Shown here: positions 45,617 through 54,477 of the stretch, piece by piece
Layout of the letters: the number at the start of each line of letters is the position of its first letter
How positions within the stretch are numbered: the stretch's first letter is position 1
Assembly: GCF_028471945.1 (NCBI RefSeq)
Contig: NZ_CP110128.1
Span: forward strand, 3,832,501-3,896,500
From: Pseudomonas sp. WJP1
GTDB taxonomy: Bacteria; Pseudomonadota; Gammaproteobacteria; Pseudomonadales; Pseudomonadaceae
Reading direction: 5' to 3'
DNA: 64,000 nucleotides
Made by a program: the position numbers and the translations under genes
The notes under the pieces: model-generated
What the model was told of the DNA's origin: nothing
The model's database searches: none
What the model saw: only the letters and a program-made list of their open reading frames with translations

Positions 45617-47929
45617 TCATTTCGGGTGCTGTATTTCTGCAGTATGCGATAAACCTTCCATTTGAACAGCCGTCGACGCGATTGACCACCAGCGTGGCAA
45701 CAATTGCTTGACCTTGCTCTCGCCAAACCGATCATCGATCAACATCACCACGCCTTGATCCTGCTGTGTGCGAATCACCCGGCCTGCGGCCTGCACCACT
45801 TTTTGCACTCCGGGAAACAAGTAAGTGTAGTCGTAGCCTGCGCCAAACATGGCCGCCATGCGCTGCTTGAACTGCTCGTTGACCGGGTTGAGCTGCGCCA
45901 GCCCCAGGGTGGCGATGAACGCGCCGATCAGGCGTGCACCCGGCAAATCGATGCCTTCGCCGAACGCCCCGCCCAGCACCGCGAAGCCCACGCCCTGGCC
46001 ATCGGCGGTGAACCGCTCGAGGAACGCCTGGCGTTGCGCCTCCGCCATGCCCCGTGACTGTGACCACAGATCGATGTCGGGATAGCGCTCGGCGAGCAAC
46101 TGCGCCACTTGCTGCAGGTAATCGAAGCTGCTGAAGAACGCCAGGTAATTACCCGGGCGCTGCAGGAACTGCCGGGCGATCAGCTCGACGATCGGCGCCA
46201 GGGATGCCTGGCGATGAACGAAACGCGTGGAGATCTGGTTGACGATCTGTACGTGCAACTGATCGGCATGGAAAGGCGACTCGACGTCGATGCACACGGT
46301 GTTCGCTGGGGTTCCCAGCAAATCGGCGTAGTAATGGCGAGGGCTGAGGGTCGCCGAGAACAGCACGGTACTGCGCGCGGCACTCAGGCGTGGCCCAATG
46401 AAGCCGGCGGGCACCACGTTGCGCAGGCACAGTTGCGAGAGGTTGCGCTTGCGTTCGAGGTCGCGCTTGCTGATGTCGAACAGGTACTGCTGGTCGAAGA
46501 GTTCGGCCACGCGACAGAACTGCAGCACGTCGAAGTAGAAGCCCTGTAATGCGCTGTCGAGTCCCTGGGGATGGTCGTTCAGGTAGTCGCCGATGCTGGC
46601 GCTACACGATGACAGGGCCTGGAGCAGTTTTTCCGGTGGCTTGTCGTAGGCCTGATAGGCACCCAGTTGCTGGTTATGCAAGGCATTCCATTCGCGGTTG
46701 ACCCGCTGCAGAGGTTTTTTCAACGCCTCGGGGGCGGTTTTACGTACGCCGTCGAGGGTCGATTGATCGAGACTCGCGCTGTACATCTGCCGGCCACGTT
46801 CCACCAGGTTGTGGGCTTCGTCGACCAACACCGCGACTTTCCAGCTGTTGGCCTGGGCCAGGCCGAACAACAGCGCACTGAAATCGAAGTAATAGTTGTA
46901 ATCGGCAACCACCACGTCGGCCCAGCGCGCCATTTCCTGGCTCAGGTAATACGGGCAGACCTCATGCTCGAGGGCGACCTGGCGCAATGCGCTCTGGTTC
47001 AGCAGGCTCAGCTCGCTGGCGGCCTGGCGCGTCGCCGGCAATCGATCATAAAAGCCCTGGGCCAACGGGCAGGACTCACCGTGACAGGCCTTGTCCGGGT
47101 GTTCACAGGCCTTGTCCCGGGCAATCATCTCCAGCACCCGCAAGGGCGGTGCACCGGCGCTGGCCAGGATAACCTGCGCGGCGTCCAGGGCCAGCTGGCG
47201 TCCCGGGGTTTTCGCCGTGAGGAAAAACAGCTTGTCCAGTTGCTGCGGCGCCAGGGCCTTGAGCAGTGGAAACAGGGTGCCGATGGTCTTGCCAATCCCC
47301 GTGGGCGCCTGGGCCATCAGGCAACGCCCGGTGCTGACGGCCTTGAACACCGATTCGGCGAGGTGACGCTGGCCCGGGCGAAAGTCGGCATGGGGAAACG
47401 CCAGTTGTTGTGCCGCAAGGTTTCGTCCCTGGCGATGGGCCGTTTCCTGTTCGGCCCAGTGCAGGAACAGGCCGCAATGGTGTTCGAAGAACTGCTTGAG
47501 TTCGGCGGCAGCGAACTCCTCGACCAGACAGGTTTCCTTTTCGCTGACGATATCGAAATACACCAGCGCCACGTTGATCTTCGCCAGATCGAGCTTTTGG
47601 CACATCAGCCAGCCATAGACCTTGGCCTGTGCCCAATGCAGTTGCCGGTGGTTGGCCGGTTGCTTGCTCAAGTCGCCACGGTAGGTCTTGACCTCTTCGA
47701 GGCAGTTTTGCCCGGGATCGTAGCCATCCGCCCTGCCCTTGACCGTCAGCCCCAGATACGCACCTTCAAGGGCGACTTCGCTCTGGTAGCCCTCACTGCG
47801 CCGTGACGCCACCGTGCGGTGCCCGGCGATGCCTTCCAGCGCGGTCGGCGACGGGGTGAAGCGCAAGTCGAGGTCGCCGACCTTGGCGGTGAACTCACAC
47901 AACGCCCGTACCGCGATGCTGTAGCTCAA
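45617..47929 (-). CDS. XPD/DinG-like helicase with N-terminal RecB/Cas4-like nuclease domain
   Basis: A protein of about 770 residues. The N-terminus shows PD-(D/E)XK features: Asp68 in GRADGYD, Glu79 and Lys81 in EEVK, and the QxxxY motif QAKVY (101-105). The helicase core has Walker A APTGIGKT (208-215), DEAH (370-373), the four iron-sulphur cysteines of XPD-type helicases (275, 282, 287, 325) and motif VI QAAGRVIRT. It should be a 5'-3' helicase with nuclease potential in DNA repair. The start is probably TTG at 47929, with GGAG upstream and a TTGA overlap with the FAN1-like gene; the ATG at 47947 is an alternative. Confidence 0.86.
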   Translation of the reverse strand: MSYSIAVRALCEFTAKVGDLDLRFTPSPTALEGIAGHRTVASRRSEGYQSEVALEGAYLGLTVKGRADGYDPGQNCLEEVKTYRGDLSKQPANHRQLHWAQAKVYGWLMCQKLDLAKINVALVYFDIVSEKETCLVEEFAAAELKQFFEHHCGLFLHWAEQETAHRQGRNLAAQQLAFPHADFRPGQRHLAESVFKAVSTGRCLMAQAPTGIGKTIGTLFPLLKALAPQQLDKLFFLTAKTPGRQLALDAAQVILASAGAPPLRVLEMIARDKACEHPDKACHGESCPLAQGFYDRLPATRQAASELSLLNQSALRQVALEHEVCPYYLSQEMARWADVVVADYNYYFDFSALLFGLAQANSWKVAVLVDEAHNLVERGRQMYSASLDQSTLDGVRKTAPEALKKPLQRVNREWNALHNQQLGAYQAYDKPPEKLLQALSSCSASIGDYLNDHPQGLDSALQGFYFDVLQFCRVAELFDQQYLFDISKRDLERKRNLSQLCLRNVVPAGFIGPRLSAARSTVLFSATLSPRHYYADLLGTPANTVCIDVESPFHADQLHVQIVNQISTRFVHRQASLAPIVELIARQFLQRPGNYLAFFSSFDYLQQVAQLLAERYPDIDLWSQSRGMAEAQRQAFLERFTADGQGVGFAVLGGAFGEGIDLPGARLIGAFIATLGLAQLNPVNEQFKQRMAAMFGAGYDYTYLFPGVQKVVQAAGRVIRTQQDQGVVMLIDDRFGESKVKQLLPRWWSIASTAVQMEGLSHTAEIQHPK

Positions 47930-49617
47930 GCGTCCTGCTCCGCCCATTGCACATAGCACACGGCAATCGGCATCCGGTGCTCATGGCAGAATTCCAGCCA
48001 GCGCAGCTGGTTGTCCTGCAGACGATCGCCCGGCCCCTTGACTTCGATCATGCGGTAGGTTTTTTCCTGCGGCCAGAACTGGATCAGGTCCGGCATGCCC
48101 GCACGATTGGCCTTGATGTCCAGCAACAAGCGGTTGAACCAGTGCTTGAGGTGCTCGGCGGGCAGGCAGTCCAGCGCCTGCTCCAGCAACGCCTCGCTGA
48201 GGGCGCCCCAGAACACGAACGGCGACTGCACGCCCCACTTCTGGGCATAGCGCAGGCGGATGGTTTCCCGGTATCGGCCGTCGTCGAGTTCGTCGAGGCA
48301 GGCCTGGAACAACTCGGCCCGGCGACTATGGAAGTCTTCGCTGAGCAGGTCCACCGGACCGCGCTGGAATGGATGGAAAAACGCCCCCGGCAGCGGTGCG
48401 AAGATCGCCGGCCAGCACAGCAGGCCGAACAGCGAGTTGATCAGGCTGTTTTCGACGTAGTGAACCGGTGCCGAGTCTTCGCCCAGGTGGGCCTGCACAT
48501 AGTCCTCCACCGCCAATAAGGGGTCGGTCCGGCTCAGTTGCAGGTCCAGGCGCAACATCTGCCGTGGTGCCGGACGCTTGACCGGCGGCCCTCCCAGCTT
48601 GCGACGTAGCCTGGGCAGGACACGCAGCAGGTGTTGCTGCTCAGCGGCGTTTTGCGGCGACTGTTCAGCCTGGCACGCCAGGTCCAGGGCCAGCTTGTAC
48701 TCGGCGCAGCGCTCCAGCACACGGATCATGCGCAAGCGCGCGCCGGGGTACGCGCAGTCCCGGTAGAGGGTCAATGCGCTGGCGAAATCACCGGCGCGCT
48801 CACACGCCTGGCCCATCTGAAACAGCTGTTTGTCACGACGCCTTTGCAGCCAGGGATTGCTCAGCACAAGGCCGTTGATCTGCTCGACAATGCCCGCCAC
48901 CCCCTCGCCGGCCTCGAACAGCTGCTGGCACTGGTAGAAGAACAGGCAGGCGTCGACGTCCTCGCGACTGCGCAAGCCTCGGGAATCGGCGCAAAACTCG
49001 ACTTTTTCGTAGGTGAAGATCCCCAGGTCCGCCAGGATGAATTCGGACCAGTCCTGATAAAGATTGCCGAAAAACATCAAGCGCAGGCGATCGCACAGGC
49101 TCATGATGGTCAGGCTGAACAAGTGGTCGCTCAACGCCGGACACCAGTCGTTGAAGGACTGCGCTTGATTAAACTGCTCGCACAGTGTCGGCAGCCAATC
49201 GATCTTTTTACCTTTGGGTTGAGCAATGGCGTGACCCAGGCATTGAAGTATTTCCGCCTTGAGCAACACTTCGAATAATACCTCGACCGGTATTGGCTCA
49301 CGCTCGTCGAGCCAGCCCAGCGCCAGCAACGGCCGGGCTGCGCTATCGATGTCACCGATCTCGGCGTAATGCAGTTTGCTGGCGCGGAAATGAATGCCCT
49401 TGCGCATGACCAGCCTGACCAGCAGCGCCTGCGGCTCGCGGGGCAAGTCATTGAAGTCGCGAATGAAGCGACGTTCTTCGTCGCTCAACACGTCGGCATA
49501 GCGGTGCTCAAGCCAATCAAGCACTTGCATGAAGTTGTTGAGGTAATAGAACGGATCGTCGAGCGGATTGGCGGTCACGGGAAAAAAGGCCACGGCTAGC
49601 GAATACTGGTTATGCAT
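47926..49617 (-). CDS. FAN1-type structure-specific nuclease (VRR-NUC domain)
   Basis: A 563-residue protein, close in length to P. aeruginosa FAN1 (recalled as about 560). The C-terminal VRR-NUC domain holds GMPDLIQFW and MIEVKGPGDRLQDNQ, giving the catalytic Asp, Glu-x-Lys and Gln. The N-terminal and TPR-like middle parts resemble FAN1 DNA-binding and helical regions. FAN1 cuts 5' flaps and unhooks interstrand crosslinks. The ATG at 49617 was preferred; an upstream ATG at 49644 is possible. The downstream helicase gene overlaps its stop by four bases, so the two probably act together in crosslink or flap repair. Confidence 0.88.
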   Translation of the reverse strand: MHNQYSLAVAFFPVTANPLDDPFYYLNNFMQVLDWLEHRYADVLSDEERRFIRDFNDLPREPQALLVRLVMRKGIHFRASKLHYAEIGDIDSAARPLLALGWLDEREPIPVEVLFEVLLKAEILQCLGHAIAQPKGKKIDWLPTLCEQFNQAQSFNDWCPALSDHLFSLTIMSLCDRLRLMFFGNLYQDWSEFILADLGIFTYEKVEFCADSRGLRSREDVDACLFFYQCQQLFEAGEGVAGIVEQINGLVLSNPWLQRRRDKQLFQMGQACERAGDFASALTLYRDCAYPGARLRMIRVLERCAEYKLALDLACQAEQSPQNAAEQQHLLRVLPRLRRKLGGPPVKRPAPRQMLRLDLQLSRTDPLLAVEDYVQAHLGEDSAPVHYVENSLINSLFGLLCWPAIFAPLPGAFFHPFQRGPVDLLSEDFHSRRAELFQACLDELDDGRYRETIRLRYAQKWGVQSPFVFWGALSEALLEQALDCLPAEHLKHWFNRLLLDIKANRAGMPDLIQFWPQEKTYRMIEVKGPGDRLQDNQLRWLEFCHEHRMPIAVCYVQWAEQDA

Positions 49618-49790
49618 ACAGATACCAGTAACCCACGGCCCCATGCAAATGGAAAAGGATAAGCGGCGGCGCTGTAAGGGCTTTTTTGCCCCCGCCATCG
49701 AACTTTTTACCGTTGCGTGGCACCAATCGCCAGAGCGCTGGATTCGCTTGTAACAGCCACACTGTTTTTTTCGGACAATGAGAGGTGATT

Positions 49791-50015
49791 ATGAACATCA
49801 GGAATCTGGGGTTTCCCCTGGCAGTAGCGGCCTTCATCGCCCTGGCCGGCTGCTCGACGCCCACGGTGGTCACCCTGCAGAACGGCACCCAGTATCTGAC
49901 CAAGGACATGCCAAAAACCAGGACCAAGGACGGTTTCTTCGAGTTCGAGGATATTTCCGGGGCCAAGGTCAGAGTCAGGGCCGATGAAGTGACCACGATT
50001 CGCCAGGAAGACTGA
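49791..50015 (+). CDS. YgdI/YgdR-type small lipoprotein (DUF903)
   Basis: A 74-residue lipoprotein precursor with lipobox LAGC (Cys21). The mature part, with VVTLQNGTQYLTKD and a GFFEFED segment, fits the small SH3-like DUF903 fold. The function is unknown; it is found in the envelope of many gammaproteobacteria. GAGAGG precedes the ATG at 49791. Confidence 0.87.
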   Translation: MNIRNLGFPLAVAAFIALAGCSTPTVVTLQNGTQYLTKDMPKTRTKDGFFEFEDISGAKVRVRADEVTTIRQED

Positions 50016-50113
50016 GCCCGCGAAGCGTTTTTGCTCCGTGCCCCTGATGTGGCAGGTTTCGAGCACTGCCTTACACTGCGATAGACCCAGTGCGACCGAA
50101 TGATGGTGTCGAA

Positions 50114-50773
50114 ATGAAAATGGTCACGCCACGTTTGACCTCCCTCCTCGCGGTCGGCGCCTGGGCCTCGATCAGTCTCGGTGCAAGCGCCGCGACACCC
50201 GCGCGATCGTTCAATACCAGCTTCGACTGCGCCACGGCCAGGGAGCCCGTTGAAAAGCTTATCTGTCGCGACGCTCGACTGGCGCAGATGGATATCGAGC
50301 TGACGCGGTTGTATCGCCTGGCGCTCACCGACGAGCATTCGGTACCGCGGCCGGACAAGGTCGAGATCGACCAGCGCTTCTGGCTGCTCGCCCGCGATCA
50401 GTGCGCGGTCGAGGCCGATCCCAAGGCGTGTACGGTGCGCCACTATGCCGAGCGCGCGCACCAACTGCGCCAAGGCTCGGCGATTGCCCGGACCAAGGAT
50501 CCAAGCAGGCGCACCGAAGGCCCGCAGGCTTTTCGTTGCGCAGGGCTTGGCGCACTGGTGGCCGCCACGTATTTCACGGTCGAACCGGCGGTGGTGTACC
50601 TGAAATGGGCCAATACCTCGACCACGCTGGAACAGGTGTCGAGCCCTTCAGGAACCCTTTACAAGGGCAACGACTACAGGGGCAGCCAAAGCTTCTGGCA
50701 AGAGGGCAACGATGCGCTGCTGCAAATGCCCGGCGCAGGTCCGATGCGGTGCACGGTCGAACCGGTCAGTTGA
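50114..50773 (+). CDS. LprI-like / MliC-like fusion, putative lysozyme inhibitor
   Basis: A 219-residue secreted protein. A signal peptide covers about 1-29. Residues 35-135 resemble the LprI/DUF1311 domain, with SFDCATAREPVEKLICRD and later paired cysteines. Residues 145-219 match MliC, the C-type lysozyme inhibitor fold, with FRCAG, a central SSPSGTLYKG loop and a C-terminal MRCTVEPV cysteine. By family it should bind host or competitor lysozyme in the periplasm. There is no lipobox, so it is probably soluble. The start could also be 50120. Confidence 0.82.
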   Translation: MKMVTPRLTSLLAVGAWASISLGASAATPARSFNTSFDCATAREPVEKLICRDARLAQMDIELTRLYRLALTDEHSVPRPDKVEIDQRFWLLARDQCAVEADPKACTVRHYAERAHQLRQGSAIARTKDPSRRTEGPQAFRCAGLGALVAATYFTVEPAVVYLKWANTSTTLEQVSSPSGTLYKGNDYRGSQSFWQEGNDALLQMPGAGPMRCTVEPVS

Positions 50774-50798
50774 ACACGCCCATCGAAGGCAACACTGT

Positions 50799-52205
50799 TC
50801 ACTGCATGAAACCTTCCATGAACCCCGCGACCCCACTGGCGAGCTTTCGCCGCCAGGGTGCGCTGGCCAGGTTGGCCAGGGTCTGGTCTTCGTGGACGAA
50901 GCTGCGGATGATCGCGTTGTAGCCAAGCCAGCGCCAGGGTTCGGGCTCCCAGGCCTTGAGCGCGTCCAGGCCGCCCCGGGCAATCACCCACGGTTGGCGG
51001 ACCAACTCGGTGTCGCGTTGCAGAATCAGGTCGGCAAGGGTCCTGCCGCCCAGATTGCTGGCGCCGACACCCTCCCCGCCATAACCGCCGGACAAGGCGA
51101 TGCCGCAGGCTGGGTCGCAGAGCATGTGCGGCTTGAAGCGGCGCGACATGCCCAGGTTGCCGCCCCAGCCATGGGTGATCTGCACATCGCGAAGCTGTGG
51201 AAACAATTCGCCGAACAGATAACGCCGCAAATCGATTTCGCTGCGCGTCAGGTCAAAGTCATGGCGCAGCTTGCCGGCAAACTGATAGCCGCCACGGGCG
51301 CCGAAGATCAGGCGATTGTCTGCCGTGCGCTGGCCGTAGGTCACCTGGCGACTGCTTTCGCCGAACGCCTGGCCATCACTCAGGCCAATCTCTTCCCAGG
51401 TGGTGGCCGACAAGGGTTCGGTGGCCACGATCAGGCTTTGCACCGGTAACTGATAACGCCCCAACGGCGGCAAGCTGGCTGCATAGCCTTCGACCGCCGG
51501 CACCACCCAGCGGCTGCGCACCGAGGCCTGGGCCGTGCGCAGGCTGCCGGATTGCCAATGATTCACCGGGCTGTTCTCGTAGATCCGCACGCCCATGCGC
51601 TCGACCGCGCACGCCAGCCCCCGAACCAGTTTCGCCGGATGCAGGGTCGCGACGTGCGGCGCATGGATAGCGCCATAAGGCTTGGCCATGCGCAGCTGCT
51701 GCGCCAACTGCTCCGGGCTCAGCCAGCGGTAGTCGCTTTCGTTGAGGCCCTGGCTGTACAGCTTGTCCAGGTACTGGCGCAGGATGGTCTCCTGCTCGGG
51801 GTAGCGAGCGGCACAGTAAAGCGCGCCACCTTTGCGAAAATCACAATCGATGCCTTCACGTTCGATGACATTCTTTACTTCATCAGGGATGTCATGCAGT
51901 AAATCGTAAGAGGCACGACGTTGCTCGGGTGACAAGGCGGCGAGCAGCCGGTCTTCGCCCAGCAGATTGCCCATCAACCACCCGCCGTTACGCCCCGAGG
52001 CGCCAAAACCGGCGGTTTGCGCCTCGATGATGACGATGTTCAGGGCGGGAGCCTGGCGCTTGAGGTAGTACGCGGTCCAAAGCCCGGTGTACCCCGCGCC
52101 GATGATGGCGACGTCGACGTCCAGATCCTGCTCCAGCGCCGCCCGCGCCAGCAAAGGCTCGTCGAGTTGGTCCATCCACAAACTGATAGTGCGCCACGCC
52201 GGCAT
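50799..52205 (-). CDS. FAD-dependent oxidoreductase, gamma-glutamylputrescine oxidase-like
   Basis: A 468-residue DAO-family flavoprotein with the FAD motif IIGAGYTG near residues 35-42 and GASGRNGGWLMG near 70. It resembles the 631-1932 product in layout and is probably a paralogue. It should oxidise an amine. The ATG at 52205 has GGAG seven bases upstream. A SnoaL-AraC regulator gene ends 50 bases upstream in the same direction and may control it. Confidence 0.86.
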   Translation of the reverse strand: MPAWRTISLWMDQLDEPLLARAALEQDLDVDVAIIGAGYTGLWTAYYLKRQAPALNIVIIEAQTAGFGASGRNGGWLMGNLLGEDRLLAALSPEQRRASYDLLHDIPDEVKNVIEREGIDCDFRKGGALYCAARYPEQETILRQYLDKLYSQGLNESDYRWLSPEQLAQQLRMAKPYGAIHAPHVATLHPAKLVRGLACAVERMGVRIYENSPVNHWQSGSLRTAQASVRSRWVVPAVEGYAASLPPLGRYQLPVQSLIVATEPLSATTWEEIGLSDGQAFGESSRQVTYGQRTADNRLIFGARGGYQFAGKLRHDFDLTRSEIDLRRYLFGELFPQLRDVQITHGWGGNLGMSRRFKPHMLCDPACGIALSGGYGGEGVGASNLGGRTLADLILQRDTELVRQPWVIARGGLDALKAWEPEPWRWLGYNAIIRSFVHEDQTLANLASAPWRRKLASGVAGFMEGFMQ

Positions 52206-52255
52206 GCAAGACTCCGCCACTCAGACTTCGATGGCCTGGATCCTACTGCGCGGGC

Positions 52256-53071
52256 TCAGGCGTTGTCTTGCGCGCGTGCACGCAAGGAAATTTGTTTGAC
52301 GTAGGCCTTGGGCGACAGGCCGGTGTGCTGGCGGAAACAGCTGTAGAACGCCGACAGTGAATTGAACCCGGCGGCAAACGCCAGCTCGTCGATGCGCCCT
52401 GCTGGCATGGCACTGTCCAGTGTGTTGAGCAGGTGCTGCAGGCGGGCCTGGTTGACGTAGCGATAGAAGCTCTGGCCCAACACCTGGTTGAGCAGATAGG
52501 AAATCTGATTGCGACTGTACCCGCACTCCTGCGCCACCCGTTGCAGGTCGAGCTGCGGATCGAGATAAGGTTGCTGGCGTTGAAAGTACTGCTGCAGGTC
52601 GTTGGCCATGAAGCTCAACTGACGCGGCGACAAGCCCAGCCGACTGACCGCCGGGCGCTGGATGCCGGTTTTTTCGTAGGTTGGCTGTTCGTGAACCAGT
52701 GAAGCATATTCGTTGACACGCCAGATCAGCCCGTCCTTCACGGTGATCGCTTCGCTGGCGCGAAACGACACCAGCCCCTCACCGCCGCGCAGGGTGATGC
52801 GGTACTGGATGAACGCGGTGTTGCCGTCCAGGCGGATGCGGTCCGAATGTTCCAGCGCTTCATCCGGGTCGCGGGGCATGCTGCTTTGCACGTAGTCACG
52901 TAACTGCGCCAGCCCCATCACCCGGTTCTGGAAAAAATCGCTGTATTGGACGTCGGGGTGATACAGCGCCATGACCCCGTCCAGATCGCCGCGTTTCCAG
53001 TGCAGGTGGTAACGCATGACCGTCTCGCCCGTGGCCTGGGTTTGCAGCGGGCCATCATCTTCGGCGTGCAT
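52256..53071 (-). CDS. AraC-family regulator with N-terminal SnoaL/NTF2-like domain
   Basis: A 271-residue protein. Residues 15-125 fit an NTF2/SnoaL-like pocket (HWKRGDLDGVMALYHPDVQYSD is the giveaway, quoted only in part: GDLDGVMALYHPDVQYSD), and residues 165-265 hold a two-unit AraC DNA-binding domain (LQRVAQECGYSRNQISYLL; IDELAFAAGFNSLSAFYSCF). The fusion suggests a small-molecule sensor. The ATG at 53071 is the likely start; a longer frame to 53164 has an unlike N-terminus. It lies upstream of an FAD amine oxidase gene and likely controls it. Confidence 0.83.
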   Translation of the reverse strand: MHAEDDGPLQTQATGETVMRYHLHWKRGDLDGVMALYHPDVQYSDFFQNRVMGLAQLRDYVQSSMPRDPDEALEHSDRIRLDGNTAFIQYRITLRGGEGLVSFRASEAITVKDGLIWRVNEYASLVHEQPTYEKTGIQRPAVSRLGLSPRQLSFMANDLQQYFQRQQPYLDPQLDLQRVAQECGYSRNQISYLLNQVLGQSFYRYVNQARLQHLLNTLDSAMPAGRIDELAFAAGFNSLSAFYSCFRQHTGLSPKAYVKQISLRARAQDNA

Positions 53072-53331
53072 GTAAGGTCTCGTCGAAAAGCGCCGAGCTT
53101 GCCCAAGTTTGCCCGTGCATTCAATGGCTGACGGGAGCTGGTCATTGCGCAAACGTTGGCGCATGTGACCTGTATCAAAAAAACCTCAGCAATTGCCAAA
53201 CGGCCTGAAAAATCCACATTTTTTTCACATCCAGCTGCTACTTTTAAAGACTGTCACTGGTTGAGCCAATGAAGGCTCTTCCCTCCTACCATGAGCTAAC
53301 GGAAGCGCTCGATGAAGAAGGCGGGCAACAC

Positions 53332-53604
53332 ATGAATAAAGGGTTCAGCAAGGTTACTTTTCCAAATGCCTGCCAGCTGATGCGCTGGCATTTTCATCCC
53401 ATGGGTTTCGAGGCAAGCATGGACGCCCCGGGCAGCATGATTGCCCGTTTGTTTGATCGGGCCAGTGGCGAGACCATGATCGCCATCGCCGGTATCCCCT
53501 GCTCGACAGTCATGAATGCCGCCGACGTCGAGCGAATAATCGAAGCCGTGGAGGATGAGCTTGAAGCGTTCGTGCCTCCGGTGGCCCTCAGGAGTTATGC
53601 CTGA
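53332..53604 (+). CDS. DUF1652 family protein
   Basis: A 90-residue cytoplasmic protein whose core (FPNACQLMRWHFHPMGFEAS, then GETMIAIAGIPC) matches DUF1652, a family found mostly in Pseudomonas. The function is unknown. The ATG at 53332 is used; the ATG at 53269 would add 21 residues. A strong terminator follows 17 bases after the stop. Confidence 0.8.
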   Translation: MNKGFSKVTFPNACQLMRWHFHPMGFEASMDAPGSMIARLFDRASGETMIAIAGIPCSTVMNAADVERIIEAVEDELEAFVPPVALRSYA

Positions 53605-53621
53605 CGGCAGGTGTACCGTCC

Positions 53622-53655
53622 AAAAGCCCACGATAATGTGGGCTTTTGTTTTTTC
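53622..53655 (+). terminator. Rho-independent terminator after the DUF1652 gene
   Basis: AAAAGCCCAC and GTGGGCTTTT pair perfectly around a six-base loop, followed by a run of T. It is a textbook terminator. Confidence 0.88.
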
Positions 53656-53671
53656 CAGGCTCGATTGCTGA

Positions 53672-54409
53672 GTACATATCCATTGCTGCGGTAACGGCCA
53701 CTTATGGTTTCGCCCTTACGGCGACTCACTTTTTCAAGCGCCAAAAAGTAAGCAAAAGGCTTTGCCCCACCACTCGGTGCCTCGCTTAGGCTCGGCATGC
53801 CCTCACTCCGGCATTGCTCCGTGGGTCGCCGCGATGGGCCATCCATGGCCCAGCGCGGCTAAACCGGCGTCCTGCCGGTTTCCCCACTGCGCAATGCCTG
53901 CGTTCGGCCAGCGTGGTTAACGGGGCACCCAGATCAAAAACAAAAGCGAGGCGGCCTGACAGCCGACCTGTCTTTTGCAGATACCCCAATCCCCTGTAGG
54001 AGCCAGGCTTGCCGGCGAACCAGACGCCGCCGGTGTATCTGTTGTACCGCGTTATCGTTCTTCGCCGGCAAGCCTGGCTCCTACAAAAGGAATACGTACG
54101 GCTCCCGATCAGGCCGCCTCGCTTTTGATTTTGATCTTGCTTTGGCTTTTGATTTTCTTGCCCCCTCGAGAGGCCGAGTGGAGGTTCTGCGCAGTGGGTA
54201 AACCGGCAAGGATGCCGGTTTAGCCGCGCTGGGCCAAGGATGGCCCATCGCGGCGGGCCCACGGAGCAGGACCGGAGCGAGGGCATGCCGAGCATTAGCG
54301 AGGCACCGAACGCCAGGGGCAAGAGCCCTTGGTTACTTGGGGCTCTTCCAAGTGACTCGCCGTAAGGGCGAAACCCTAAGTCGCCGTTACCGCAGGAATG
54401 GATATGTAC
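53672..54409. repeat. Large imperfect inverted-repeat element, copy 3
   Basis: 738 bases between GTACATATCCATTGCTGCGG at 53672 and GGATATGTAC ending at 54409. The arms carry the same blocks as copies 1 and 2, and a REP doublet at 53995-54086 occupies the loop. The outer flank (ACAACAGGTCGGCCGTAAGG) also resembles the flank beside copy 2. A 212-codon open frame crosses it on the minus strand but is repeat-derived. The gap 53605-54477 holds no supported gene. Confidence 0.78.
53995..54086. repeat. REP doublet in the loop of element copy 3
   Basis: TGTAGGAGCCAGGCTTGCCG and its inverse face each other, about 45 bases apart. The intact right half closely matches the one in copy 2. Confidence 0.88.
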
Positions 54410-54455
54410 GCGGACAACAAACAACAGGTCGGCCGTAAGGCCGCCTCGGTTTGGA

Positions 54456-54472
54456 CGAGTCCATCCAATTAC
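54456..54472. mobile_element. Possible relic of an IS1111-type end
   Basis: CGAGTCCATCCAATTAC is identical over 17 bases to 39524-39540, which spans the subterminal repeat and outer end of the IS in copy 2. It lies just beyond element copy 3, with no transposase beside it. Confidence 0.35.
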
Positions 54473-54477
54473 GAGGA

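Noticed and set aside
53786..54424. 212-codon frame across element copy 3 (and a similar 187-codon one at 39607-40170)
   Set aside because: They follow the repeat sequence, cross a REP doublet and keep no protein-like features; similarity between them is explained by DNA repetition.
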